The notes under the pieces were generated by a model. That model was not told the origin of the DNA and did no database searches. It worked only from the letters and a program-made list of their open reading frames with translations. The position numbers and the translations under genes are program-made. 64,000 nucleotides of DNA from Patulibacter brassicae (GTDB taxonomy: Bacteria > Actinomycetota > Thermoleophilia > Solirubrobacterales > Solirubrobacteraceae), in assembly GCF_033949425.1 (NCBI RefSeq), contig NZ_JAXAVX010000007.1:99800-163799 (forward strand). Direction: 5' to 3'. How positions within the stretch are numbered: the stretch's first letter is position 1; every line of letters starts with the position of its first letter. Positions 8,620 through 16,227 of this stretch are shown in pieces.

Positions 8620-9297
8620 GTGCCCACGAGCACCACGACCGTCGACGCCGTCCTGTTCGACTGGGACGGGACCCTGATGGACACGAAGGAGACGATCCTC
8701 CGCAGCTACCGCGAGGCGAGCACGGAGATCTACGGCGAGCCCTACCCGACCGAGCACGGCGAGCTCGAGCAGCTCATCCAGCTGCGGGCGAAGGAGTCGT
8801 TCCTCATCGTCGCCCGCGGCGACGAGGAGCGCGCCGCGCAGGTCGGCGTCCGCTTCGGCGAGGCCTACGCGCGCAACCAGGCGTCCGCCAGCCCCTTCGA
8901 CGGGATCGCCGACGCGCTGCGCGAGATCGTCGCGCTCGGCGTCCAGGTCGGGGTCGCGACGTCGAAGGCGCGCTCGCGCTTCGAGTCCGACGCGCAGCGC
9001 GCCGGCGTCCGCGACCTCTTCGCCGTGACGATCACCGGCGACGACGTGACGGCCGCGAAGCCCGACCCGGAGCCCGTGACGCGCGCGATCGACGAGCTGG
9101 GCCTCGAGCCCGCGAGCTGCTTCTACGTCGGCGACGGCCCGAACGACGTCCTCGCCGCGCGCGCGGCCGGCGCGGTCACCGTCGGCGTCGCCTGGGGCTT
9201 CCACCCCGACGAGTGCCGCGAGGCCGGCCCGGACCTCGTCGTCGAGCGGCCGTCGGACCTCGTCGACGCCGTCCGGCGCGCCCGCGGCCGGGCCTGA
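8620..9297 (+). CDS. HAD family hydrolase (phosphoglycolate phosphatase-like)
   Basis: 225 residues from GTG 8620, which has a strong GAGGAGG site. HAD motif I is intact (LFDWDGTLMDT), motif II is VGVATSKARS, motif III the Lys in AAKPDPEP, motif IV FYVGDGPNDVLAA. The helical cap (~residues 20-90) places it with phosphoglycolate phosphatase/PpaX-like enzymes. Unlike the HAD protein at 4047 it keeps all catalytic residues, so it is probably an active phosphatase. It shares a divergent dyad promoter with the racemase gene and could remove phosphate from a pathway intermediate; the substrate is unknown. Confidence 0.87.
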   Translation: MPTSTTTVDAVLFDWDGTLMDTKETILRSYREASTEIYGEPYPTEHGELEQLIQLRAKESFLIVARGDEERAAQVGVRFGEAYARNQASASPFDGIADALREIVALGVQVGVATSKARSRFESDAQRAGVRDLFAVTITGDDVTAAKPDPEPVTRAIDELGLEPASCFYVGDGPNDVLAARAAGAVTVGVAWGFHPDECREAGPDLVVERPSDLVDAVRRARGRA

Positions 9298-9305
9298 GGA
9301 TCCTC

Positions 9306-9335
9306 GCCGTCGGTCGCCGCGAGGCGACCGACGGC
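9306..9335. terminator. Perfect 13-bp hairpin between convergent genes
   Basis: GCCGTCGGTCGCC, loop GCGA, then its exact complement. It lies 9 bp after the HAD stop and 4 bp from the stop of the LLM gene that ends the long minus-strand operon, so it can serve both. Confidence 0.7.
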
Positions 9336-9339
9336 GCGC

Positions 9340-10419
9340 TCAGCCGCGCAGCGCCGGCGCGACCGCCGGCAGCACCTCGTCGCCCATCCGGCGGCACCAG
9401 GACGCCGGCGGGCCGGCGACCTGCAGGGTCACCGCGTCGGCGCCCGCGTCGCGCATCGCGCGCAGCTCCGCGGCGATCCTCTCGGGGCTGCCGATCGTCG
9501 CGATGGTGCGCATCGTCTCGGGCCGCACGAACGGCTCGAGGTCCGGCGGCACGTGGGTGAGGTAGCCGCGGTAGTTGTCGACGTGGCGCGTCTCCTCCGG
9601 CAGCCCGGCGCGGTGCTCGAGGTAGGCGTCGAAGCCGGGCCGGAACGGCTCGGGGACCTCGGCCGCCGAGGCGTGGTTCGCCGTGAGGTACCGCATCCGG
9701 CTCACGACGAGCGGGCCCAGAGCCAGGCGCGCGTCCTCCTCCTCGAGCTCGGCCTCGGACCCGATCGGGTAGAGCGCCGTGACGAGGCCGATCCTCACCG
9801 CGGACGGGTCGCGACCGGCGGCGCGCGCCGCGTCGGCGACCCGCTCGCGCACGATCGCCAGCGCCTCGGCGCCCTCCCAGCGCACGAGGATCCCGTCGGC
9901 CACCGCGGCGGCCCGCGCCTGGCCGCGCGGGCCGAACGCCGACACCCAGGCCGGCACGTCGTGCGCGACGTCGATCCAGCGCCCCTCGGGGTTGAGGAAG
10001 CGGATCGGCCGGCCGTCGGCGACGACCTCCTCGCCGCGCAGCAGCGCCTGGACGACCCGCAGGTGCTCGAACATCGCGTCCTGGGTCGCGGGCTTCTGCC
10101 CGAGCGACCAGCGCGCCGAGTTGCCGATCCCCGTGCCGAAGAACGTCCTGCCGGGCGCGGCCTTCGCGAGCGTCGCCATCGCCTGCGCCGCGGCGACCGC
10201 CGGGCGGGCGAGCGGCTGGGTGACCCCGGGGCCGATCGCGATCCGCTCCGTCGCGCGCGCCGCCTCGAGCATCGCCATGTAGACGTCGCCGAAGACGAGC
10301 GGGCTGTCGTAGACCCACAGGTGGTCGAAGCCGGCGTCCTCGAGCGCCCGCGCCTGCTCGCCGATCCCGAGGTGGGCGTCGACGTAGACGCCGACCTCGA
10401 GCCCCCGCTCCGCGGTCAC
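9340..10419 (-). CDS. LLM class (luciferase-like) flavin/F420-dependent oxidoreductase
   Basis: 359 residues of luciferase-like TIM-barrel fold, resembling F420-dependent dehydrogenases: LEVGVYVDAHLGIGEQARALE at the N-terminus, LWVYDSPL, IAIGPGVTQPLARPAV, then FFGTGIGNSARWSLG. GTG 10419 overlaps the TGA of the phosphotriesterase-like gene (GTGA). It is the last gene of the six-gene chain that starts with the swivelling phosphohistidine protein. Family members oxidise alcohols or reduce activated double bonds using F420 or FMN; which cofactor is used here cannot be told from sequence alone. Confidence 0.85.
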   Translation of the reverse strand: MTAERGLEVGVYVDAHLGIGEQARALEDAGFDHLWVYDSPLVFGDVYMAMLEAARATERIAIGPGVTQPLARPAVAAAQAMATLAKAAPGRTFFGTGIGNSARWSLGQKPATQDAMFEHLRVVQALLRGEEVVADGRPIRFLNPEGRWIDVAHDVPAWVSAFGPRGQARAAAVADGILVRWEGAEALAIVRERVADAARAAGRDPSAVRIGLVTALYPIGSEAELEEEDARLALGPLVVSRMRYLTANHASAAEVPEPFRPGFDAYLEHRAGLPEETRHVDNYRGYLTHVPPDLEPFVRPETMRTIATIGSPERIAAELRAMRDAGADAVTLQVAGPPASWCRRMGDEVLPAVAPALRG

Positions 10420-11348
10420 GTCGCCCACGTGAAGATCCGCGCCGGGTTGTCGATCAGCAGGCGGTCGGTCGCCTCGCGGCTGACGCCCTCCTGCCAGAGC
10501 CACGGCACGAACCGCCACAGGATGTACGTGAAGCCGGGGCCGCCGCCGTAGCTCGTGAGGTAGCTGCGGCGGGCGATGTCGCCCGACAGCACGACCTGCC
10601 CGCCGTAGCCCTCCTCGATCATCCGCTTCGTGAAGGCGATCCGCTGGGACTCCGGCTCGTAGTGCTCCTTCGAGATGCAGTCGTAGCCGATGTTGCAGCC
10701 GCTCTTGACGACCGCGAGGTGGTCGTCCCAGTGCAGGCGCCGGTCCTGGTGGCCGATGACGACCTTCTCGAGGTTCGCCCCGGCGTCCTCGAAGATCCGC
10801 ACCTGCTCGGTGGGGATCGTGCCCGCGGTGGTGTGGGTCGTGATCGGGGCGCCGGTCTCGCGCTGGACGATCGCCGCGGCGCGCAGCATCCGCTCCTCGT
10901 CCGGATGGACGCGGTCGCGCGACGTGCCGACCTTGATGACCCCGGCGCGGACGTCCGGCGCCTCGGGGAGCCCGACGGTGAGGTCGCGGAGCATCTCGTC
11001 CACGAGCTCGGTGTCGCTCATCGCCCCGACGTCGACGACGCCGCGCCAGTAGCCCTCCATGATGTGGCCGGTCGCGGCGATCACGTGGACGCCGGTGCGG
11101 CGCGAGAGCTCGGCCAGGCCGGCCCCGTCGCGACCGTACTCCGCGGCGCTCAGCTCGACGATCGCGCCGCCGCCAGCCTGCTTGAAGAGCTCCATCTCGG
11201 CGGCCGACTGGTCGAGGCTGTCGAGGATCGTGTCGTCCGATCCGCCGAGCAGGTGCTCGCCCGGGCTCGTCAGCAGGTGCTCGTGGGCGTAGGTCGCGCC
11301 GAGCTCCTCGGGCGCGATCTCCCCCAGCACGGTGTGGACGGTGCTCAC
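10416..11348 (-). CDS. Phosphotriesterase-family metal-dependent hydrolase
   Basis: 310 residues with the complete binuclear metal set of the PTE/PLL amidohydrolase family. These are HxH in TYAHEHLL, the bridging Lys in GVIKVGTS, His in ITTHTTAG, His in VVIGHQDRR and Asp in VLSGDIARR. Natural members are often lactonases or phosphoesterases. The start is GTG 11348 overlapping the upstream TGA; a GGAGGGATC ribosome site precedes it. In an operon with a phosphohistidine carrier it could act on a phosphate ester or cyclic ester made by the preceding enzymes. Lactonase activity is the main alternative. Confidence 0.87.
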   Translation of the reverse strand: MSTVHTVLGEIAPEELGATYAHEHLLTSPGEHLLGGSDDTILDSLDQSAAEMELFKQAGGGAIVELSAAEYGRDGAGLAELSRRTGVHVIAATGHIMEGYWRGVVDVGAMSDTELVDEMLRDLTVGLPEAPDVRAGVIKVGTSRDRVHPDEERMLRAAAIVQRETGAPITTHTTAGTIPTEQVRIFEDAGANLEKVVIGHQDRRLHWDDHLAVVKSGCNIGYDCISKEHYEPESQRIAFTKRMIEEGYGGQVVLSGDIARRSYLTSYGGGPGFTYILWRFVPWLWQEGVSREATDRLLIDNPARIFTWAT

Positions 11349-11968
11349 TCCGATCCCTCCTCGGCGCGGGTCCGGCCGAGCGTCAGGAGGAAGTCCTCGT
11401 GCGCCTCGAACCAGACCGTGTGGTAGCTGTCGACCCGCGGGCTGACGAAGTACCGCTGGTCCTCCTCGATCCGCTCCAGGGCGGCGGTCAGCCGCCGCGG
11501 GTAGCGGCCGAACCGCCCGATCACCCCGCCGGCGCGCTCGAGCACGGGGACGACGCCCTCGTGGATCTCCTCGACCCGGTCCAGCAGGTCGAACCGCGCG
11601 GCGTCGTCCGTGGCGGCCTGCCACTTCGCGGCGAGGCCCTTCACCTCGGCGTTCACCGCGAGGAACCGCGCGTAGTGCTCGTCCAGCGCGGCGCGCGTGG
11701 CGTCGTCGGCGCCGGCCGCGAGCCACGCGGCGTGCGCGTCGCGCCCCTCCTCGCTGACGACCCAGCCGGGCCGCTTGCGCGACGGCCGCTCGAACGCGTG
11801 ACCGTCGTCGTGCAGCCGCGCGAGCGCCGCGGCGACCGCCTCGGGCTCGGCGTCGAGCGCCGCGGCCAGCGCGTCGACGCCGGCGATCCCCTTCACCCGC
11901 AGGGCGTGCAGCACGTCCCAGGCGTCGAGCTCCTGCATCGCGTCCCTCCGCTCCTCGATCGTGCTCAT
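11345..11968 (-). CDS. Uncharacterised protein with N-terminal winged-helix-like region
   Basis: 207 residues. Residues ~12-75 look like a winged helix (DVLHALRVKGIAGVDALAAAL then ARLHDDGHAFERP...GWVVSEEGR). The rest is helical and Glu/Ala/Arg-rich, ending in a well-formed stretch VDSYHTVWFEAHEDFLLTLG. ATG 11968 overlaps the upstream TGA and the TGA overlaps the phosphotriesterase-like GTG, so it is translated in lockstep with enzymes. It may be a structural or regulatory subunit rather than a DNA-binding repressor. I do not recognise the full-length family. Confidence 0.75.
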   Translation of the reverse strand: MSTIEERRDAMQELDAWDVLHALRVKGIAGVDALAAALDAEPEAVAAALARLHDDGHAFERPSRKRPGWVVSEEGRDAHAAWLAAGADDATRAALDEHYARFLAVNAEVKGLAAKWQAATDDAARFDLLDRVEEIHEGVVPVLERAGGVIGRFGRYPRRLTAALERIEEDQRYFVSPRVDSYHTVWFEAHEDFLLTLGRTRAEEGSE

Positions 11969-13614
11969 GCGGGCTGGCGCTCCGGCGTGCCGGCCTCGCT
12001 CCACGGCCGCTCGCCGGCCTCGCGCCGGATCCGGTCGATGTCGGCGCGGCGCAGCGCGGCGCCACGGTCCTGCAGCAGCCGCGAGCGCTCCTGCTCGTAG
12101 CGGTAGAGCGCGTCGACGTCCGGGTCCTGCCAGTGCCACTTCACCGTCGCCTCGTCGACGTTGCGCCACGGCGAGCGCAGCAGCGGGCTGTCGTACGCGC
12201 GGGCGCGGGCGTTGATCTCGTCCTCCGTCAGCCGGCCCGAGGCGAAGAGGTGCCGGCCGGTCTTCGGCGGCAGGGTCGTGACGGTCCGGACGTCCGCCAG
12301 GCCGTTCGGGTTGACCCGCCGCGGGTAGTCGTCGACGTCGAGCACGCGCGCCGGCACGAGCGTCGCGACGCGTCCCGGCTGCGGGAGCGGACCGGCGCCG
12401 CCGCCGCGTCGCCAGCCGGCGTAGCTCGTGGGGTGCAGGTAGTACTCGCTCTGCGCCGCGCCGAACCCGGACATCGTCGCGTAGTGGTCGACGTAGGCGT
12501 CCAGCGCGTACTCCTCGTTGTAGACCGGCGCGAGGCGCTTCGTGCGCTCGTCGATCCCGTCCCAGTCGAGCTGGCGGAACGTGCCGGCCATCATCGACGG
12601 CTCGATCGCGGCGTGGAAGTACGTCGACATGCCCGCCTCGACCATCTGGTCGAAGCCGAAGCCGGCGAAGCGCCCGTACAGGCGGCGCGTCGCGTCCTGG
12701 ATCCCGGCCGTCAGCGCGTCGAGCGTGTCGACGAGGTCGCGGCGGGAGTCCATCCCGACCGGGATGTAGCGGTCCTCGAAGAGGTCGGAGGTGTAGAGGC
12801 CGACCCCCCGGACGATGTCCTGGTACTCCGTCGTGTCGGTGTAGACGGAGCCCCAGTCGGTGATCTCGGTCGGGACGGCGTCCGTGACGAGGACGAGCGA
12901 CAGGTTGTTGTGCGGCAGGTCGTCGGCGACGCCGTCCATCCAGGAGTACGCCGACTCGCCGAGGTTCACGAACTCGCGCACGTGCATCAGGCGGTCGTCG
13001 CCGACGCGGTACGGGCCGGTGGCGCAGAGGCCCGAGCGGCTCTCGCAGTTCACGAGGAACGAGTACTGGGTGGCGGTCGCGAGGAACTTCGCGGCGGCGC
13101 GGCGCAGGTCGTCGTCGGCCTCGAAGGCGTCGGCCTCCAGCACCTGGAGCGTGCGCTCCTCGAGCGTCGGGTTGATCTCGCCGGCCGACAGGGCGTCGGG
13201 GTGGCCGCCCTGGCGGAAGTACGCGTTGCGGTGGCGCGTGAACCAGTCGACGACGAACCACAGGTCCTCGAGGTTGTCCTCGGGCCGCAGCAGGCCGTGG
13301 CGCAGCAGGAAGTTGCGACCGTTGAGGTAGTAGTTCAGCGTCGCCCAGCTCGTCATCCGGGTCAGCTGGGTGCCGGTCTGTCGGGCGCGGTGCCCGATCT
13401 CCTCCGGGCTGCGCCGGGCCGCCGACTCGCGCAGCAGGTCCGGGAACCGGAAGTACGAGTCGATCATGACGAGCATGAGGTACGGCACGACCGGGAAGAG
13501 CTTCGACTCCTGCCCGGTCCGCGTCACGCAGTTGTGGACGAGCACGTCGTCGGCGCGCTGGAGCGCCGTGTTCAGCTGCAGCAGCTGCTGCTCGTCGATC
13601 CGCCACTCGCTCAT
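11965..13614 (-). CDS. Unrecognised ~550-residue protein, copy B of a paralogous pair
   Basis: 549 residues, soluble (no signal peptide or membrane segment). By eye about half of the residues match the upstream neighbour at 13611-15263, with no large gaps. Conserved blocks include RTGQESKLFPVVPYLM, GLLRPEDNLEDLWF, EERTLQVLEADAFEAD, GLYTSDLFEDRYIPVGMDS and RSRLLQDRGAALRRADIDR. It is rich in Tyr, Trp and Asp, with an N-terminal helical and a C-terminal mixed region. ATG 13614 overlaps the upstream TGA and its own TGA overlaps the next ATG. Strict pairing with a phosphohistidine carrier suggests the two paralogs form a hetero-oligomeric enzyme, perhaps the acceptor-binding part. Function unknown. 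Confidence 0.85.
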   Translation of the reverse strand: MSEWRIDEQQLLQLNTALQRADDVLVHNCVTRTGQESKLFPVVPYLMLVMIDSYFRFPDLLRESAARRSPEEIGHRARQTGTQLTRMTSWATLNYYLNGRNFLLRHGLLRPEDNLEDLWFVVDWFTRHRNAYFRQGGHPDALSAGEINPTLEERTLQVLEADAFEADDDLRRAAAKFLATATQYSFLVNCESRSGLCATGPYRVGDDRLMHVREFVNLGESAYSWMDGVADDLPHNNLSLVLVTDAVPTEITDWGSVYTDTTEYQDIVRGVGLYTSDLFEDRYIPVGMDSRRDLVDTLDALTAGIQDATRRLYGRFAGFGFDQMVEAGMSTYFHAAIEPSMMAGTFRQLDWDGIDERTKRLAPVYNEEYALDAYVDHYATMSGFGAAQSEYYLHPTSYAGWRRGGGAGPLPQPGRVATLVPARVLDVDDYPRRVNPNGLADVRTVTTLPPKTGRHLFASGRLTEDEINARARAYDSPLLRSPWRNVDEATVKWHWQDPDVDALYRYEQERSRLLQDRGAALRRADIDRIRREAGERPWSEAGTPERQPA

Positions 13615-15263
13615 GCCAGGCTCCCGGTCCGGTGCGGCGCCGCCTCGCGCCACGGGGTCTCGCCCGCCTCGCGGCGGATCCGATCGATGTCGTCGCGGCG
13701 CAGCGACGCGCCGCGGTCCTGCAGCAGTCGCGAGCGCTCCTGCGTGTAGCGGTAGAGGCCGTCGACCTCCTCGTCCTGCCAGTGGTACTTCACCGTCGCC
13801 TCGTCGACGTGGCGCCAGGGCGCCTCCAGCAGCGGCGAGCGGAACGCGCGGGCGCGGGCGTTCATCTCGGCCTCGTCGAAGCGGCCCGACGCGAACGTGA
13901 AGCCGCCGGTCTTCGCCGGCAGCGACGAGGTCCCGCGGGCGTCGGAGAGGCCGTTCGGGTTCGCGCGCAGCGGATAGTCGTGGTGCTGCAGCACGCGCGC
14001 GGGCACGAGGCTCGCGTTGCGACCCGAGGCCGGCAGCGGGGCGTCGTCGGGCGAGCGGCGCCAGACGCCGTAGCTCACGGGGTGCAGGTAGTAGTCGCTC
14101 TGCCCGCCGAGGCGCCCGTCCATCGCCGCGAAGTGGCTGACGTAGGCGTCCAGCGAGTACTCCTCGTTGTGCAGCGGCCAGAAGCGGCGCGTGCGGTCGT
14201 CGACGAACGCCCACTCGTCCTGGTGGTAGGTGCCGGCCATCCGCGCGATCTCGCTCGGGGCCAGGAAGTACGTCTGGATGCCCGCCTCGACCATCTGGTC
14301 GAAGCTCATCTCCGAGAACCGGGCGTAGAGCCGGCGGGTGGCCTCCTGCAGCTCCTTCGTCAGGCCCTCGAGCGTGTCGGCGAGGTCGGCCGCGGAGTCC
14401 ATCCCGACGGGGAGGAAGCGGTCCTCGAGGATGTCGGAGGTGTAGAGCCCGACGCCGACGATCCGGTCCTGCCAGTCCTCCGGATCGGTGTAGGCCGTGC
14501 CGAGGTCGGTGATCTCGATCTTCACGTCCTGCGTGATGACCGCGAGCGTCAGGTTGTTGTACGTGACGTCCGCGGCGACGCCGTCGAGCCAGCTGAAGTC
14601 GCACTCGCTGAGGTTCGTGAAGTCGCGGACGTGCATGAGCGTCCGGTCGCCGAGCTTGTACGGCCCGGAGTTGTTCAGCCCGACGCGGCTCTCGCAGTGG
14701 ACGAGGAACGAGTACTGCGTGCCGATCGCGATGAACCGCGCGGCGGCGCGACGCAGGCGCTCGTCGGCCTCGAAGGCGTCGGCCTCCAGCACCTGCAGCG
14801 TGCGCTCCTCGTGCAGCGGCGCGATGTCCTGCGCATCGAGGTTCCACACGTGAGCGTTGGCCCGGTTGTAGGACCGCAGGAACCGGTAGTTGTAGTCCAC
14901 CATGAACCACAGGTCCTCGAGGTTGTCCTCGGGACGCAGCAGCCCGGCCTTGATCAGGCAGGTCCGGCCGTTGAGGTAGAAGTTGAGCATCCCCCAGCTC
15001 GTGACCCGCTGCATGTTCGTGGTCACGTTGCGGGCGCGGTGCCCGGCCTCCTCCGGCGAGAGGTGCTCCGTGGTGGCGCGCAGCAGGTCCGGGAACCGGT
15101 AGTACGCGTCGTAGAAGCACATCATGAGGTAGGGCATGATGGGAAAGAGCTTCGACTCCTGCGCGGTCCGCGTCAGCATGTTGAAGATCAGCTGATCGTC
15201 GGTCCGCTGCAGGTGGGTGTTGAGGAGCAGCAGCTGCTCCTCGTCGATGCGCCAGTCGCTCAT
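13611..15263 (-). CDS. Unrecognised ~550-residue protein, copy A of a paralogous pair
   Basis: 550 residues, paralogous along its whole length to the next gene. It shares RTAQESKLFPIMPYLM, GLLRPEDNLEDLWFMVD, TQYSFLVHCESR, GLYTSDILEDRFLPVGMDS, SFDQMVEAG and the C-terminal RSRLLQDRGASLRRDDIDR. Copy A has cysteine and histidine positions that differ from copy B, so the two are not interchangeable. ATG 15263 overlaps the TGA of the swivelling-domain gene. No nucleotide-binding loop, metal motif or transmembrane segment is visible. The duplication-then-retention pattern is typical of alpha/beta subunits. Confidence 0.85.
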   Translation of the reverse strand: MSDWRIDEEQLLLLNTHLQRTDDQLIFNMLTRTAQESKLFPIMPYLMMCFYDAYYRFPDLLRATTEHLSPEEAGHRARNVTTNMQRVTSWGMLNFYLNGRTCLIKAGLLRPEDNLEDLWFMVDYNYRFLRSYNRANAHVWNLDAQDIAPLHEERTLQVLEADAFEADERLRRAAARFIAIGTQYSFLVHCESRVGLNNSGPYKLGDRTLMHVRDFTNLSECDFSWLDGVAADVTYNNLTLAVITQDVKIEITDLGTAYTDPEDWQDRIVGVGLYTSDILEDRFLPVGMDSAADLADTLEGLTKELQEATRRLYARFSEMSFDQMVEAGIQTYFLAPSEIARMAGTYHQDEWAFVDDRTRRFWPLHNEEYSLDAYVSHFAAMDGRLGGQSDYYLHPVSYGVWRRSPDDAPLPASGRNASLVPARVLQHHDYPLRANPNGLSDARGTSSLPAKTGGFTFASGRFDEAEMNARARAFRSPLLEAPWRHVDEATVKYHWQDEEVDGLYRYTQERSRLLQDRGASLRRDDIDRIRREAGETPWREAAPHRTGSLA

Positions 15264-15985
15264 CCGCCCGACTCCACCGACCGGACCTCGGCGCGCGGCT
15301 TGGCCTCCTCGCCGTAGTACGCGTCGACGTTCTGCGCCTCGGTCGAGTAGCTCACCGTGACCGTCTCGCCGTCGCGGAGGGCCCGCGCCAGCCGGACGTT
15401 CATGAGCACCGGGACGCCGAACTCGCGGGCGATGATCCCGAGGTGGCTGCGGACCGTGCCGGCGAGGCAGAGGACCGCGTCGAACTCCTCGAGGATCGGG
15501 GCGGTCATCGTGCCGCCGGCGTCGTCGATGACGCCGATCGTGCCCTCCGGCACGCCCTCGCGCATGAGGCGGTCGACCTCGGACACCTCGCGCACGACGA
15601 GGACCTTGCCCGTGACGTCCTCGTGCTCGAAGACGTTGTCGCCGTCGGCCACGACGCCGTCGGGCCAGTCGGTGCGCTCCTCCAGCGGCGCGGCCTCGGA
15701 GCGCAGCACGTAGAGGTCGGGGCGCTCGCGGGCGGCGATCTCGCAGCCGGCGAAGAGCTTGCGGCCCTCGACCTCCTGGAACCGCGTCACGACGGTGTCG
15801 GCGACCCGGGCGGCGTCGGCGGCGGACAGCAGCGCCAGCGGATCGGCGCTGACGACCTCGTGCCAGGGCCGGTCGATCGCGGCGGCGTTGGACTCGACGG
15901 TCCGGAGCAGGTGCTCGCGGGTGAGCCGCGAGAGGGTGGTGCCCTCGGGCAGCGTCCACTTGGGTGTCGACAGCGGGTGGTCCAT
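15260..15985 (-). CDS. Stand-alone PEP-utiliser swivelling (phosphohistidine) domain protein
   Basis: 241 residues. The C-terminal half (about 120-215) is the mobile phosphohistidine domain of PEP synthase/PPDK, with the key segment LAGTVRSHLGIIAREFGVPV. His181 is the expected phosphate carrier, preceded by Arg-Ser instead of the usual Thr-Ser. No ATP-grasp or PEP-barrel domain is present. Residues 1-115 are helical and unassigned. ATG 15985 has a GGAGG site 7 nt upstream. It heads the six-gene chain and needs a partner kinase; the barrel-less dikinase at 20664-22541 is the obvious candidate. A similar split exists in phenylphosphate synthase. Confidence 0.85.
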   Translation of the reverse strand: MDHPLSTPKWTLPEGTTLSRLTREHLLRTVESNAAAIDRPWHEVVSADPLALLSAADAARVADTVVTRFQEVEGRKLFAGCEIAARERPDLYVLRSEAAPLEERTDWPDGVVADGDNVFEHEDVTGKVLVVREVSEVDRLMREGVPEGTIGVIDDAGGTMTAPILEEFDAVLCLAGTVRSHLGIIAREFGVPVLMNVRLARALRDGETVTVSYSTEAQNVDAYYGEEAKPRAEVRSVESGG

Positions 15986-16039
15986 CAGCGTTCCTCCGTG
16001 GTGGCCCGGGCGGCGCCCGGACCGGCTGTACGTGGCCGC

Positions 16040-16102
16040 AGGCTCGCGCCTGCGGAAGGGCCCCGGGAACGGGTTGGAGCGGCCCGCTGTAGGGCGCTCC
16101 AA
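16040..16102 (-). promoter_or_regulatory. Putative dyad promoter of the swivelling-domain operon, with nested inverted repeats
   Basis: CTGTAGGGCGCTCCAA at 16087-16102 fits yTG-N10-CAA, and GAGCCT (16045-16040) is 41 bp away. The site also forms one arm of a larger repeat, GGGTTGGAGC (16071-16080) and GCTCCAACCC (16096-16105). A separate hairpin CCGCAGGC-TCGC-GCCTGCGG occupies 16036-16055 and overlaps the proposed -10. The region could be promoter, attenuator, or both. Confidence 0.45.
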
Positions 16103-16227
16103 CCCGCTCCTGGCCCCGGCGCCCCGGACCGGCGCGCGGCCGGTCCGGGACGTGGTCGGATGGTCGGCGGCCCGCGCCCGTGCGCCGCTCGGGCGCGCGG
16201 GACGGACCGGGTCGGGCTCCGCTCGGA

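Noticed and set aside
11965..15263. Assigning the 550-residue pair to a known oxygenase, cellulase or kinase family
   Set aside because: No diagnostic motif was visible; composition and Trp/Tyr richness alone are not evidence.
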